DNA of 64,000 nucleotides, taken from NCBI GenBank assembly GCA_022705325.1, contig JAKJER010000010.1, positions 62,001-126,000 of the forward strand, read 5' to 3'. The notes under the pieces are model-generated. The model was not told the origin of the DNA, did not search any database, and saw nothing but the letters and a program-made list of their open reading frames with translations. This DNA comes from Planctomycetota bacterium. Its GTDB lineage: Bacteria; Planctomycetota; Phycisphaerae; SM23-33. The translations under genes were made by a program, and so were the position numbers. Positions 16,496 to 26,700 of this stretch are shown here, in pieces; the stretch's first letter is position 1; each line of letters begins with the position of its first letter.

Positions 16496-17806
16496 TCAGG
16501 CGTTGGTCCTGGGCGACCAGTCGGAGTCGCTCAGCGGGCCGTAAGGGGCGGGAGGCTTTTCCTTCCTTTGGTCGTACTCGAAGGGGCGCCGGCCCAGGAC
16601 GACGGGGCGGCGCTGCCCGACGTTGACCAGCAGCCCGATGGCGAAGCAGTTGATGACCAGCGACGAGCCCCCGTAACTGACCAGCGGCAGGGTCATGCCC
16701 GTGATGGGCATCAGCCCCAGCGCCATCCCCACGTTGACCACGATCTGCGTGAACAGCAGCGCCAGCACCCCCACCGCCAGCAACCGTCCGAACGGGTCGT
16801 ACGTGATGGCCGCGATCTCCGCCCCGAACAGGAAGACCACGCCGTACAGCAGCAGCACCAGCGCGCAGCCGGCCAGGCCCCACTGCCCGCCCACCACGGC
16901 GAAGATGAAGTCGGTGTGGTCATCGGGCAGGACGCGGAAGTACGCGTCGGTGTCGTCCCAGTCGCTGCGCCCGGTCCAGCGCCCCGCCCCCAGCACCATC
17001 TTGGACTGGTGAAGCTGATACCCCTTGCCGCGGATGATGGACGGCTCGTCCTGGCGCAGCCAGCCGTCGATCCGCTTGACCTGGTGGTTCTCCATGATGG
17101 CCAGCGGGGCGGCCGACACGACGTACTCCCGCCCGCCGACGGCGTAGGAGAAGTAGCTGATGGCCTTTCGGTCCTCGATCTCCTGTCGGGTCCAGTTCTG
17201 GTTGACCGCCCGCGGCACGGGCACGAACAGCACCGCCGTCGCGATGCCCACGATGCTCAGCAGGTGCTTGAGGCGCGCCCCGGCCATGAACAGCATGAAG
17301 TACAGCGTGGGCAGGAACAGCAGGGCTGTGCCCAGGTCCGGCTCCTTGAGGATCAGGACCATGGGCACGAAAGTGATGGTAGCCGGCAGGATCAGCCCGC
17401 GGAGCCGGCGGTAATGATCCCCGAACCGCAGGTACCAGGCCAGGACGATGATGAAGCTGATCTTGCCCAACTCGGAAGGCTGGAGCTGAAAGCCCCCCAG
17501 GCTGATCCAACGGTGGCTGCCGCGGATGGGCTTGAGGAAGAACACCAGCACCAGCAGCCCCAGCGTCAGCAGGAACAGCAGGTAGGCCAGGCGGCCGAAC
17601 TTCTGATAGGGCACGAAAGTCGCCAGCATGAACGCCGCCACCGCCACGCCCGCCCAGACCGTCTGTCGCACCGCCAGGCCCTGCGGGGCCTGCTCGGCCC
17701 GCTCCGAGAGGTCGATGGACATCACGCCCATGACGATCAGGCCGACCATGGCCACGATGATCGGCCAACTCGTGTAGCGAAGATAATGTCTGAGCAGGTC
17801 AAGCAC
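16496..17806 (-). CDS. rodA: Rod shape-determining protein RodA (SEDS glycosyltransferase)
   Basis: A 436-residue multi-pass inner-membrane protein with roughly ten hydrophobic segments. SEDS hallmarks are visible: FLKPIRGSHRWISLGGFQLQ and QPSELGK in the first half, ILKEPDLGTAL, and the C-terminal GLMPITGMTLPLVSYGGSS. RodA polymerises lipid II glycan strands during elongation together with PBP2, whose gene is directly upstream. The start is a GTG at 17806; no internal Met fits better because the first helix begins at residue 14. A 79-base gap to mrdA is filled by a heptad repeat, which replaces a normal ribosome site apart from an AGAGAG. Confidence 0.94.
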   Translation of the reverse strand: MLDLLRHYLRYTSWPIIVAMVGLIVMGVMSIDLSERAEQAPQGLAVRQTVWAGVAVAAFMLATFVPYQKFGRLAYLLFLLTLGLLVLVFFLKPIRGSHRWISLGGFQLQPSELGKISFIIVLAWYLRFGDHYRRLRGLILPATITFVPMVLILKEPDLGTALLFLPTLYFMLFMAGARLKHLLSIVGIATAVLFVPVPRAVNQNWTRQEIEDRKAISYFSYAVGGREYVVSAAPLAIMENHQVKRIDGWLRQDEPSIIRGKGYQLHQSKMVLGAGRWTGRSDWDDTDAYFRVLPDDHTDFIFAVVGGQWGLAGCALVLLLYGVVFLFGAEIAAITYDPFGRLLAVGVLALLFTQIVVNVGMALGLMPITGMTLPLVSYGGSSLVINCFAIGLLVNVGQRRPVVLGRRPFEYDQRKEKPPAPYGPLSDSDWSPRTNA

Positions 17807-17817
17807 TCTCTGATAGC

Positions 17818-17859
17818 CCGTAGTCAGGAGCCGGCAGTCAGCAGCCGGCAGCCGCGGTC
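17818..17859. repeat. Degenerate 7-nt tandem repeat, locus 5
   Basis: Units CCGTAGT, CAGGAGC, CGGCAGT, CAGCAGC, CGGCAGC, CGCGGTC run in a strict 7-base phase. GCCGGC at 17830 and 17844 can pair across an 8-base loop. It lies in the mrdA-rodA gap of the same operon, so it would be transcribed into the mRNA between two essential genes. Confidence 0.65.
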
Positions 17860-17885
17860 GGTCTGTTGTTGGTTGTGGTCCGACG

Positions 17886-19838
17886 TCACTTGATGTATCC
17901 CCTGGCCTTGCAGGCGGCGACGACCTTCTTGGCCACCGGCCCGGCGGTTCGCCCGCCGCTGCCGCCCTTCTCTACGTACTCGATGACGACGGCGAAGGCG
18001 ATCTGCGGGTTTCGATACGGGGCGAAGCCGGCGAACCAGGCGGTGTCGCCCTGGTAGACGATGTCGTCCTCGAGGTCGATCCGGTCGTTCTGGTTGGAGT
18101 CGATGCGCTGCGGGGCGGTCTGGGCCGTGCCCGTCTTGCCGCAGATCTCGACTTCCGGCTCCTCGCCCTCGGCGTGGAAGACCTTGTAGGCGGTCCCGCC
18201 TCGCTCGTTGACGACCTTGTACATGCCCCGCTGGATGGCCTGCACCTGCTGGCTCGAAAGCCCCAGGCTGCGCGGGGCGGGGTCCGGCGAGTCGTCCAGC
18301 ACCAGCCGCGGCGGCAGGAACGCGCCCCCTCGCGCGATGGAGGCCATCATGTTGGCCACGTGCAGCGGGGTCGCCTCGAGGGCGCCCTGCCCGATCGCCA
18401 TGAAGCGGGCGGTCCCGGCGTGAGGGTCGGTGGGGATGTTGCCGGCCACCTCGCTGCGCAGGCCCAGCCCCGGCGGGTCGCCGAAGCCGAACAGGCGGAA
18501 GTAGTCCCCCATCCTCCGCGTGCCCATGCGGTTGCCCACGGTGTAGAAGAAGACGTTGCAGCTATGCTTGATGGCCTCTTCGCACGTCAGGTCGCCGTGG
18601 CTGCCGTACTGCTTGGCGATCCAGCAGCGGAAGCGGTCGCGTACGTTGGGAAACAGGTATCCGCTGCAATGGACGGTGGTGCCGGTAGTGAACGTGCCGC
18701 TGGCCAGGGCGGCGGTGGCGGCGACGACCTTGGCCGTCGAGCCCGGCGGGTAGCGCTTGCCGACGGCCCGGTGCAGCGTGGGCAGGTCCTTCTGATCCTC
18801 GGCCAGCAACTCGTAGTCGGCGTAGTAGCGGTTGAGGTCGAAAGTGGGCAGCGAGAGCATCCCCAGCACCTCGCCGCGGGGCACCGACAGGACGACGATG
18901 CAGCCGTTGCTGCCGGCGGGGAAGATCGCCTCGAGATCCTTCTGAAGGGCGGTGTCGAGGGTGAGGCGAACGTCGCGTCCGGGCAGGGCGGGATCGACTT
19001 GCTCGTCGCGGCCGCCGCGTTCGAGGCGGCGGATTCCGCGTTGGCCTCTCAGGCGGCTCTCGCAGGCCCGCTCGACGCCGAACTTGCCGATCATGTCCCC
19101 GCCGAGGTAGTTTCGCCTGGCCCGTTCGAGCGGGTCGTCCTCGTGGCGCTCGTCGATGTTGAGCATCTCCTGCTCGGCGGGGTTGACCTGCCCGGTCACG
19201 CCGACGATGTGGCAGGCCAGGGCCGCGAAGGGGTAGTGGCGTCGGTTGGACGGGCGGATGGCGACGCCCACCGTGTCGTCGAGCTGGGCCTGAAGCGCCA
19301 CCGCCATCGCCTCGTCCAGGGCGGGCACGACGGCGTGCGAGTCGAACTCCTCGCGGATCTCGCTGCCGGCCACGTCGCCCAGGCGGTCGATGCGGGCCTG
19401 GCGGATGGCCTCGACGCGGAAGACCAGCTTGCTGACCCGCTTGTCCAGGTCCGTGCCGGTCCACTGGGCGGCCGTGCGGGCAAGCTGCCAGGCGTTGGCC
19501 ACCCGCTGGTGCAGCAGGGCCAGGGCCGCCTGGGCTTCGAGCTTGCCCTCGCGCATGATCCGGCGCTGCTGGCTGCGCTGCCAGCGGAGGTCGCCCTTGA
19601 TCAGGCGGTAGTCCATGCAGAGATCGTAGCAGGGCAGGTCCATGGCCAGGATGGACCCGGCACGGTCGAGAATGCGTCCGCGGACGGCCGGCAGGAGTTC
19701 GGTCTTCTGAAGCAGCCGCTCGTACTGGCGGCGGTGCTCGTCGCCCTGGATGATCTGGAGTTGGACCAGGCGGGCGAAGATGACGGCGAAGGCCAGGGCC
19801 ATGATGGCCATGAAGATCTTGAGCCTTCGCTTGTACAT
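17886..19838 (-). CDS. mrdA: Penicillin-binding protein 2 (elongation transpeptidase)
   Basis: A 650-residue class B PBP. There is one N-terminal membrane helix (residues 8-30), then the pedestal domain with the VRGRILDRAGSILA signature at 52-65. The transpeptidase domain has SxxK at Ser367-Lys370 (PPGSTAK), SCN at 426-428 and KTG at 568-570. It cross-links new peptidoglycan with RodA. Directly after KTG, residues 580-591 (DSNQNDRIDLED) match a dockerin/EF-hand-like calcium loop, which is unusual here. The ATG at 19838 follows AGGTAGCAGCAC. mreD ends 6 bases upstream, so it is co-transcribed with mreC-mreD. Confidence 0.95.
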   Translation of the reverse strand: MYKRRLKIFMAIMALAFAVIFARLVQLQIIQGDEHRRQYERLLQKTELLPAVRGRILDRAGSILAMDLPCYDLCMDYRLIKGDLRWQRSQQRRIMREGKLEAQAALALLHQRVANAWQLARTAAQWTGTDLDKRVSKLVFRVEAIRQARIDRLGDVAGSEIREEFDSHAVVPALDEAMAVALQAQLDDTVGVAIRPSNRRHYPFAALACHIVGVTGQVNPAEQEMLNIDERHEDDPLERARRNYLGGDMIGKFGVERACESRLRGQRGIRRLERGGRDEQVDPALPGRDVRLTLDTALQKDLEAIFPAGSNGCIVVLSVPRGEVLGMLSLPTFDLNRYYADYELLAEDQKDLPTLHRAVGKRYPPGSTAKVVAATAALASGTFTTGTTVHCSGYLFPNVRDRFRCWIAKQYGSHGDLTCEEAIKHSCNVFFYTVGNRMGTRRMGDYFRLFGFGDPPGLGLRSEVAGNIPTDPHAGTARFMAIGQGALEATPLHVANMMASIARGGAFLPPRLVLDDSPDPAPRSLGLSSQQVQAIQRGMYKVVNERGGTAYKVFHAEGEEPEVEICGKTGTAQTAPQRIDSNQNDRIDLEDDIVYQGDTAWFAGFAPYRNPQIAFAVVIEYVEKGGSGGRTAGPVAKKVVAACKARGYIK

Positions 19839-19844
19839 GTGCTG

Positions 19845-20402
19845 CTACCTCCGGCCCTGCCCGCGAACGGCGGGCGTGGCGATGAACCATCTCTCAATCA
19901 GGCTCAGCAGGTAGTGGACCAGGGGGGTGATCGCGGCCGTGTAGAAGGCCAGCGCGCCCGCCTGGGCCAGGATGCGTCCGTAGGCCGGCCAGGTCATCTC
20001 CTCGGCCAGCAAGGCCTGCGCGGTGACCCAGAAGCCGTGGGCGAGCAGGCAGAAGAAGAGGGTGAGCGTGGCCTGGGTGAGGGCCCGCTCCCTGAAGAAG
20101 GCCTCGCGAATGCGGTAGAGCAGCCCGCCGGCCAGCACGTAGCCCAGGGCCATGGGCCCGATCACGGTGGACGCGCTGACCCCGCCGGAGGACGTGAAGT
20201 CCAGCGCGAGCCCCAGCGTCCAGGCGGCCAGGGCGGCGTCCAGGGCCGAGCGGGCGTGCAGGGTCACGTAGACGGCCAGGATCGCCAGCAGGTCCACCGA
20301 CAGCACGCCCAGGTGCGGGGCCTGAATGCTCAGCACGTGCCCCAGCGAGGTCTGGATCAACACCAGCAGGTAGCCCAGCAGGAACAGGGGAATCCACCTC
20401 AT
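19845..20402 (-). CDS. mreD: Rod shape-determining protein MreD
   Basis: A 185-residue hydrophobic protein with five or six membrane segments, beginning RWIPLFLLGYLLVLIQTSL, which is typical of MreD. MreD sits in the inner membrane with MreC and helps hold the elongasome. The sequence itself is poorly conserved, so the call rests on length, topology and its fixed place between mreC (1 base away) and mrdA (6 bases away). The ATG at 20402 is close to the mreC stop, so translation is probably coupled. No mreB is in the window; it would be expected upstream of mreC but is not there. Confidence 0.88.
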   Translation of the reverse strand: MRWIPLFLLGYLLVLIQTSLGHVLSIQAPHLGVLSVDLLAILAVYVTLHARSALDAALAAWTLGLALDFTSSGGVSASTVIGPMALGYVLAGGLLYRIREAFFRERALTQATLTLFFCLLAHGFWVTAQALLAEEMTWPAYGRILAQAGALAFYTAAITPLVHYLLSLIERWFIATPAVRGQGRR

Positions 20403-20403
20403 G

Positions 20404-21417
20404 CTACTTGCCCCCCGTCCGCCGGGGCAGGCCGGCCTTGGGCACGACGATGTAGACCTCTCTCAGCGACGAGAGATCGGCGTGAGGTTTGACGTACAGC
20501 GTCTGGAAATTCTGATGCTTGGGATCCGCCTTCACCTCCACCACTTCGCCGATCCTGACCTCGGCGGGCAGGAACGGATCGTCGCCGGAGCTGACCAGGT
20601 AGTCGCCCGCGCACACGCCGTGCAGGGCGGAGACGTTCTCGACGACCAGGCCGTCGGCGCCGTCGCCGCGCGCCTGCACCAGGACGGGGAACTGTCGCTC
20701 CAGGGCCGGCGTGAGGTCGTACTCGCCCCCCCCGCCGCCGTCGCGGACGACGATGGTGACCTTTCGCCGCCGGCCCGGCTGAATCAGGCGGCGGATTCGC
20801 CCGGCGACGCGGTAGCCCTGGTCGCTCACCAGTTGCAGACGGGCGGTGAAGGCGCCGGTCTCGACTACTCGCCCGACCAGGGCGGACTGGCTGATGGTGG
20901 CGAGGTTCTCGGGCAGGGCCTTGGAGCGGTCGGTCAGCACCCGCACGGTCGTGGCGCTGACGCCGGGCTCAGCCCCCCACGCCCTGCCGACGTTGACCAT
21001 CACCCGCCGCCCGTACGGCAGCGAGTCGTTGGCGACCACCCGCCCGGGGATCAACTCGCAAGGCAGGTCCTGAACGGGCCCGAAGAGCTGCGAGGCGATC
21101 TGCCGCATCTCGCGCTCGCGTTGGAGGCGGTCGGCCAGCGCGTCCTCGATCGCCAGCAGCCGCCCCTCGAGTTCGCGGTTGGTCTCGATGAGTCTCTGGG
21201 CCTCCACGGGCGTGAGCGAGGGCCCGGAGAACGAGCGGATGTGATCGCGGAAGGCGGTGGCCAGGTACATCCCCGCGTCGCCGAAGGGCGCAAAGAACGG
21301 GTGGACCGCCTCGCGGAGGCGGTCGGCCAGACCATTGCCGAGCAGGCTGCTCAGCACCGACAGGGCAATAAGGATCACCAGGGTCTTCTGCCGGGACCAT
21401 TTCGCGGGAAACTTCAT
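20404..21417 (-). CDS. mreC: Rod shape-determining protein MreC
   Basis: A 337-residue protein: short cytoplasmic head, one membrane helix (residues 10-30), a coiled coil at about 65-105 rich in Arg/Glu/Leu, and the periplasmic double beta-barrel domain containing GRVVANDSLPYGRRVMVNVG. MreC bridges PBP2 and the cytoplasmic MreB machinery. A Gly-rich GGGGGEYDL loop in the second barrel is an insertion relative to typical MreC. The ATG at 21417 is preferred because it places the helix correctly; further upstream codons read through a hairpin region. It is the first gene of the mreC-mreD-mrdA-rodA unit. Confidence 0.9.
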   Translation of the reverse strand: MKFPAKWSRQKTLVILIALSVLSSLLGNGLADRLREAVHPFFAPFGDAGMYLATAFRDHIRSFSGPSLTPVEAQRLIETNRELEGRLLAIEDALADRLQREREMRQIASQLFGPVQDLPCELIPGRVVANDSLPYGRRVMVNVGRAWGAEPGVSATTVRVLTDRSKALPENLATISQSALVGRVVETGAFTARLQLVSDQGYRVAGRIRRLIQPGRRRKVTIVVRDGGGGGEYDLTPALERQFPVLVQARGDGADGLVVENVSALHGVCAGDYLVSSGDDPFLPAEVRIGEVVEVKADPKHQNFQTLYVKPHADLSSLREVYIVVPKAGLPRRTGGK

Positions 21418-21534
21418 CACGCTCACTCGTGCAGGAGGAGTAGCGCCATGATACCGTTTCATACGGCGGCGCGGCAATGGGCGTTCCGGATCGAGTGCAA
21501 AAGGACGAGTGGCAGCACCGGACGCGCGAACAGG

Positions 21535-21580
21535 AAGCCCACGGACCCGTCCGCCGTGGCGGAAGGCCTCCCGTGGGCTT
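21535..21580. terminator. Cruciform-type hairpin between the TPR gene and mreC
   Basis: AAGCCCACGG (21535-21544) pairs with CCGTGGGCTT (21571-21580), and within the loop TCCGCC pairs with GGCGGA. It lies downstream of the TPR gene stop (21634) and about 120 bases before mreC, and may isolate the two units. Confidence 0.6.
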
Positions 21581-21633
21581 TTCCCTTTGATCTGTGGGAC
21601 CCCCAAAGGGGCCTGCAGGACCCGCCCGAGCCC

Positions 21634-23673
21634 CTACTGCTGCTCCAGCGTGGGCGCCTGCCCGGGCTTGCCCTGGGGGGCGTAGCGAACCTCCCGCGTC
21701 TGGGACGCCTGGCCGGCCTCGCCGGCCTTGACCAGCAGCTTGCCTTCCGGCGTGAACACCTGGCGGTCCTGCCCGCGGACGCGGGTCCAGCCGGTGAGCT
21801 TGCCGGACGAGTCGTAGTGATACTCGTCGCGCCACTTCTTGGGCAGCTCCAGCGCGGGGTCCACGTAGTGCCTGGCCGCGGCGGCATAGTCGACCGACAG
21901 CAGCCGCCCGGACTTGTCGTAGGTCCGCTCCTGGTTGTCCAGGTACGTCAGCGAGATGAAGGCCGGGGCGGAGTAGTGCTGGCCGTTGTGGACGAACGCG
22001 CCGATGTCGACGCGGTTGGATTCCAGCTCCGAGCCCTCCAGCACGGGCCGCCGCTCGTGGTGCGAAATGAGCAGTTCGACGCTGGAGCCGTCCGGCTTGA
22101 GCGGGTTGATCTTGATGCGAGCAGCGTCGCCGCGGAGAACGGCCCAGTGGTACTTGAGGGGCTTGTTCTGCGGGTCCTTGCTGCCCTCGGCGCTGACCAC
22201 CATGCGTCGCGTGTACCGCAGCGATCGCGCGACGCGGGCCACGGCGAAGGGCGTGTCGAACAGCCGCTCGCCCCGCCCGGGCACGTCGAAGTAGTCCACC
22301 CCGCTGACCGGCTGGTCCTCTTCCGTCACGCGGATCTGGACGACCGGGGGCAGGGCGTCGGCCTGGAGGTCGTGGGCCATCCGCACCATCTTGGCCGGGT
22401 CGAGCTGTTTGGAGTCGAAGGCCGTGGGATGGGCCTTCCCGGTGAGATAGTCGCCCTCGCTCTGGACCATCTTGTTGGACATTCGGAAGATCATCTGTAC
22501 GGTGGGCATGAGCAGGTGGCTCTGGATGAGCTTCTGCTTGACCTCGGGGCGGAAGGCGGCCAGCGTGGCCGCGGCGGCGTCGAGGAAGGCCACGTCCGAG
22601 CCGCTGGAGCCCTGCGAGATAATCATGAAGGGCGTGTTGGCGGGCAGGACGTCGCCGTGGCCCTTCTTGTCGGCGCCGTCGCGCCCGCCGTCGTGGTCGC
22701 GGTGCTCGGGATAGACGTACAGGTGGTTGGAGAGGTACTGGGCCAGCAGGACGAAAGGCCCTCGGGGGGTGGTCAGGGCGTGGCGGGGCTGGCTGCGCCA
22801 GAATGGCCCGGAGGTCAGGGCCGTCGAGGAGTTTCCGATCGTCGGATGGGCGAACAGGAAGGTGGCCTGGAGCCCGTGGTGGAGGTGGCGCTTCTTGGCC
22901 TGCTCGCTGTACTCGACGCGGGTCAGTTGCGGAAAAGTCTTGAAGTGCATGTTGGCGTGATCGCTGTCGTGGTTGTCGTAGAGGTCGCCGTGGTTGCCGG
23001 CGGCGGTCCCCTCCTTCTGCCAGGTCCGCAGCAGGTCGCCCGCCTGTCCGTAGCCGGCGGCGATGGGCGCGTCGCTCTTGGGCGGGAAGCTGAACAGGAC
23101 GCGGAAGAGCCCCACGCGGGCGTCCCAGGCGGTGTCGCTCTCGGTGACGAGAGCCTGGCCGTCGGCAACGGGACCGGGCTTGCAGGTGAAGTGCCAGCGG
23201 GCGTCGAGGTCGGGCTTGGCGGTGACGGACTTGTCCACCAGCGCCTTGAATTCGGGCCGCTCGTGCAGCGACGCCAGGTCGCCGTCGCCGGCCATGTGGT
23301 TGCGGTCGTTGTAGCCCAGTTCGACCGCCCGCGACAGCGCAGCCAGGGCGTCGTCGGCCTTGCCCTGCCGGGCCAAGGCGCAAGCCAGGTTGTAGTGGCT
23401 GGCCACGTCGTGGGGCACCAGGCGCAGGGCGAAGCGGATGCGCTGCTCGGCTTGGTCGTACTTGCCCTGCTTGAACAGGGCGGCCACGCTGGCGTTGATG
23501 AGCGCATAGTCGCGCTGGAGGCGGGGAAGGTCGAAGACGCTGGGCTGGTCCGCGTGGGCATCGTCAGGCCGGCTGGCCGGGGCGGTGGCGGGCTGGGCGG
23601 GCTTGGTCTGGCCTTGAACGCCAGCCGACAACGCTGCGCCCATCAACACGACTGCAAGAAGAACCTGTCGCAT
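21634..23673 (-). CDS. Secreted TPR-containing protein, large C-terminal domain of unknown role
   Basis: A 679-residue exported protein. After a signal peptide (cleavage near SAGVQG), residues 45-130 carry about two TPR units (NASVAALFKQGKYDQAEQRI and a following AALSRAVELGYND). Residues 140-480 are a large Gly/Asp/His-rich domain that I do not recognise, with an HDSDHANMHFK stretch. Near residue 510 SKDPQNKPLKYHW resembles a PKD/cadherin-like strand pattern. The last 100 residues have a YDSSGKLTGW segment similar to YD repeats. The ATG at 23673 has AGGAG with 6-base spacing. It is monocistronic by position, with a hairpin after it. Confidence 0.65.
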   Translation of the reverse strand: MRQVLLAVVLMGAALSAGVQGQTKPAQPATAPASRPDDAHADQPSVFDLPRLQRDYALINASVAALFKQGKYDQAEQRIRFALRLVPHDVASHYNLACALARQGKADDALAALSRAVELGYNDRNHMAGDGDLASLHERPEFKALVDKSVTAKPDLDARWHFTCKPGPVADGQALVTESDTAWDARVGLFRVLFSFPPKSDAPIAAGYGQAGDLLRTWQKEGTAAGNHGDLYDNHDSDHANMHFKTFPQLTRVEYSEQAKKRHLHHGLQATFLFAHPTIGNSSTALTSGPFWRSQPRHALTTPRGPFVLLAQYLSNHLYVYPEHRDHDGGRDGADKKGHGDVLPANTPFMIISQGSSGSDVAFLDAAAATLAAFRPEVKQKLIQSHLLMPTVQMIFRMSNKMVQSEGDYLTGKAHPTAFDSKQLDPAKMVRMAHDLQADALPPVVQIRVTEEDQPVSGVDYFDVPGRGERLFDTPFAVARVARSLRYTRRMVVSAEGSKDPQNKPLKYHWAVLRGDAARIKINPLKPDGSSVELLISHHERRPVLEGSELESNRVDIGAFVHNGQHYSAPAFISLTYLDNQERTYDKSGRLLSVDYAAAARHYVDPALELPKKWRDEYHYDSSGKLTGWTRVRGQDRQVFTPEGKLLVKAGEAGQASQTREVRYAPQGKPGQAPTLEQQ

Positions 23674-23778
23674 GAAGAACTCCTGTCTGCGATGCATTGT
23701 ACGGATTCCCGCGCGGAAACCAAGCGTCGGGGGACATCTCCCACGCCGCCGCTCGCGCGGGCTCTGACTGCGGCTTGC

Positions 23779-26700
23779 CTACTCGGTCCTCAAGGCGTCC
23801 AGGAGCGGCCCGCGAAGGGCGAGGTGGACGGCCAGCCAGGTCCAGAGCAGACCGCTGGCCGCCACCGCCAGCAGGGTCAGCGGCAGGGACAGCCACGGGA
23901 ACTCCCCGCCGGCGGCCAGGGCGGCGGGCAGGACGGCCACCACGCCCGCCAGGGCGCCCCCGCCCAGCCCAGCCAGCAGCAGGCCCGCATGCTCGCGGAG
24001 GATCAGGCGGCGGATGGCGGCGCGGCGCCAGCCGACCGCCCGCAGCAGGGCCAGCTCGTTGCGCCGTTCCATGACGTTGCGCAGCACGACCAGGGCGAGG
24101 GCGGCGCTGCCCAGCAGCAGGCCCAGGGCGCCGAGGATCAGGAAGATCGACAGGTAGGTGTTCTCCACAGCACTGAAGGCGGCCAGGCGATCTCGGGCGG
24201 AGGCAATCTCCAGCCCCGCGTCGGACATGGCGAAGGCCAACCGCTCGGCCACCTTGTCCACGTCCGCCCGGGGCCCGTCGCGTTCGGACGCCCCAAGCAG
24301 GAATACGCGGTAGCCCTCTTGCGAGGGGAACAGGCGCAGGAAGTTTCGCTCGCTCACGATCAGGCTGCCCTGGAGGATGGAGTTCTTCAGCGACCCCACC
24401 AGTCGCACGCGGAACGTCCCCCCGGCGGCGCCCGCGTACTCCAGCGTGTCGCCCAGCTTCTTGCCCATCGCCCAGACGATGGTCGCCTCGTCGGCCACCG
24501 CGGGGACCGCGCCGTCGCTCGTCACGGTGTTCAGCAAGGCCCAGGGATCGCTCGCGGGCGGCGGATCGAGCGTCGCGGCGAAGCTGAACCGCCCGGCCAG
24601 GGCCTCGGGGCGAACGCCCTGGATCCGCGGCCGGCGGGCCCGCGAGAGGGTCAGGCAACTCGCGTCGTCGCCTTCGCGCAGGCGCATCTGCACCAGCTCA
24701 GCCCCGGCCAGGTCCGCCGCGGTCAGCCCGAACGGTTTCTGCCCGCCGGAGGCGGTCAGGTCGTGCGCGACGCCGAAGGCCGTCTGCCCGTAGTACGCGA
24801 AGCCGCCCGTGCCGGAACTCTTGAGTTCGGCGTGGGCGGTGGGGTCGTGGCGGTTGGCCCCGACGGCGGCCACCAGGAACGTGCCGCACGCCAGCAGGGC
24901 GATCACGGCCAGGCTCCGCCCGCGACGGCGCGAGGCGTTTCGCAGGGCCAGCAGCCCCAGCCGCAGCGGCGCGGGGTCCTTCGCCCCGCCCAGCCGGCCC
25001 AGCACGGTCCAGGCCAGGCAGATCAAGGCTGTCAGCAGCAGCGCGCCCGCCCCGAAGAACGCCCCGGCCCGCTGCGGGCCCGCGCTGGCGCCCAACGCCC
25101 CCAGCAATCCCCCCGCCGCCATCAGGCACAACACAGCCAGCGCCGGCGCGAACCGTCCGCCGCGCCGACGGACCTGCCCGCCATGGCGAGACGCCTTGCC
25201 GGATCGCGGGGATTCGTACAAGGCCTCGCCCACGTCGCCGCTGAGCAGGCGGGCGGGGCTCTTGCGGGCCTGCCGCCACACCACCAGGGCCACCGTCGCC
25301 AACGCGACGGCCACCGACACGCCGAACGCGATGCCCAGCGTCGAGCCCTGCACGTGGAAGGCGACGCGATTTCCGCCGATCGCCCCGCTCCAGATCGTGC
25401 CCAGTCCGCCCAGCAGGGCCCAGGTGTACAGCACTCCGCCGGCCAGGCCGATCACCCCGGCCGCCAGCGCCAGCGCCGCGCCTTCGCCCAGCAGCAGGCG
25501 CCGAACGCGGGACCGGCCCAGACCCACGGCCAGCAGCGTGCCCATCTCGGTCGACCGCTGCTGCACGCCCAACGCGAACAGCAGGCCCGTCAGGATCAGG
25601 GCGGCCGCGATCAGGAAGAAGCTGAAGCCGAGGAACAGGCCCGCGAAGTCCGCCTGGGCCGTCGCCGCCAGCGCGGGCGTGCGCACGTCCTGAAAGGCCA
25701 GGCCCAGTTCGGCCGGCGCCAGGTGCGAGCGGATGCGCTCGCGCAGGGCGGCGGGCCCGGCCGGCGCGGCGAACCGCACGGCCGTCAGGTCGCCGAAACG
25801 ATTGGCCCACATGTCGCGCCCGGCCGCCAGCGAGACGATCGCCTTGGGCGTCCCGCGGTAGCGGCTCCAGTACTGCTCGTCCTTGACGCGGACGCGGGAG
25901 TACTCGATGGGCAGGTCTACGTTCCAGTCGCGGCAGCTTTCGGCGGCGGCGATGCCCGGAAACTCGGGCATGAGCGTGGGGTCCAGCAGCGGGCTGGCCT
26001 GGTCGAGCACGCTTCGCACGCGGAACTCTCGCGACTGCTCCTTGATCTGCCTGCCCTCGCCCAGGACGAAATAGGTCAGCGTCAGCGTGTCGCCCGCCTT
26101 GGCGTCCAGGTCCTCGGCCAGCCAGGGGTGGATGAGGATCTCGTCGTCGCGCAGGTTCGCGGGCAGAGCGGCCGCCAGGGACGCGGCGGGTCGCGTGTCG
26201 GCCGGGCGGGTCGCGGCGACGGCGTCGCCAAGGGAACCGACGGCGGCAGCCATCGAGTACGGCGTGGCCTTGTCGCCCTTGCGGATCGAGTTGACCAGGT
26301 ACGTGAGCAGGCCCGTGGGGTTTTCTCCGGCCTGCCTGGCGGCCCGCTGGTCGGGCCCTTCGAGGAACACGCGTTGACTGTCCAGCTCGATTCCGCCGGG
26401 CACGTTCCGCAGTTTGAGGCCCGCGTCCTCCAGGTTCCAGACGGTCTTGAGGGCGTCGTCCAGCGCGTCGAGCTTGAGGCCCGCCGCGTCCGCGCCGATC
26501 AGCAGGAGGTTGGCCTTTCCGGGCTGGCCGGCCAGATCGCCCAGCGAGGCCAACGGCAGGAAGGCGTTGTAGCGGGCGATGGGCGTGGCGCGGAGGTCGA
26601 AGCGTCCAAGGTCGTCGGGCCTGACGATTCCGCGAACGCGGAACCGTCGCCCGATCGAGGCCCGCTGCCCGCCCGACAGGGGCGCGTCACGAGGCAGCAG

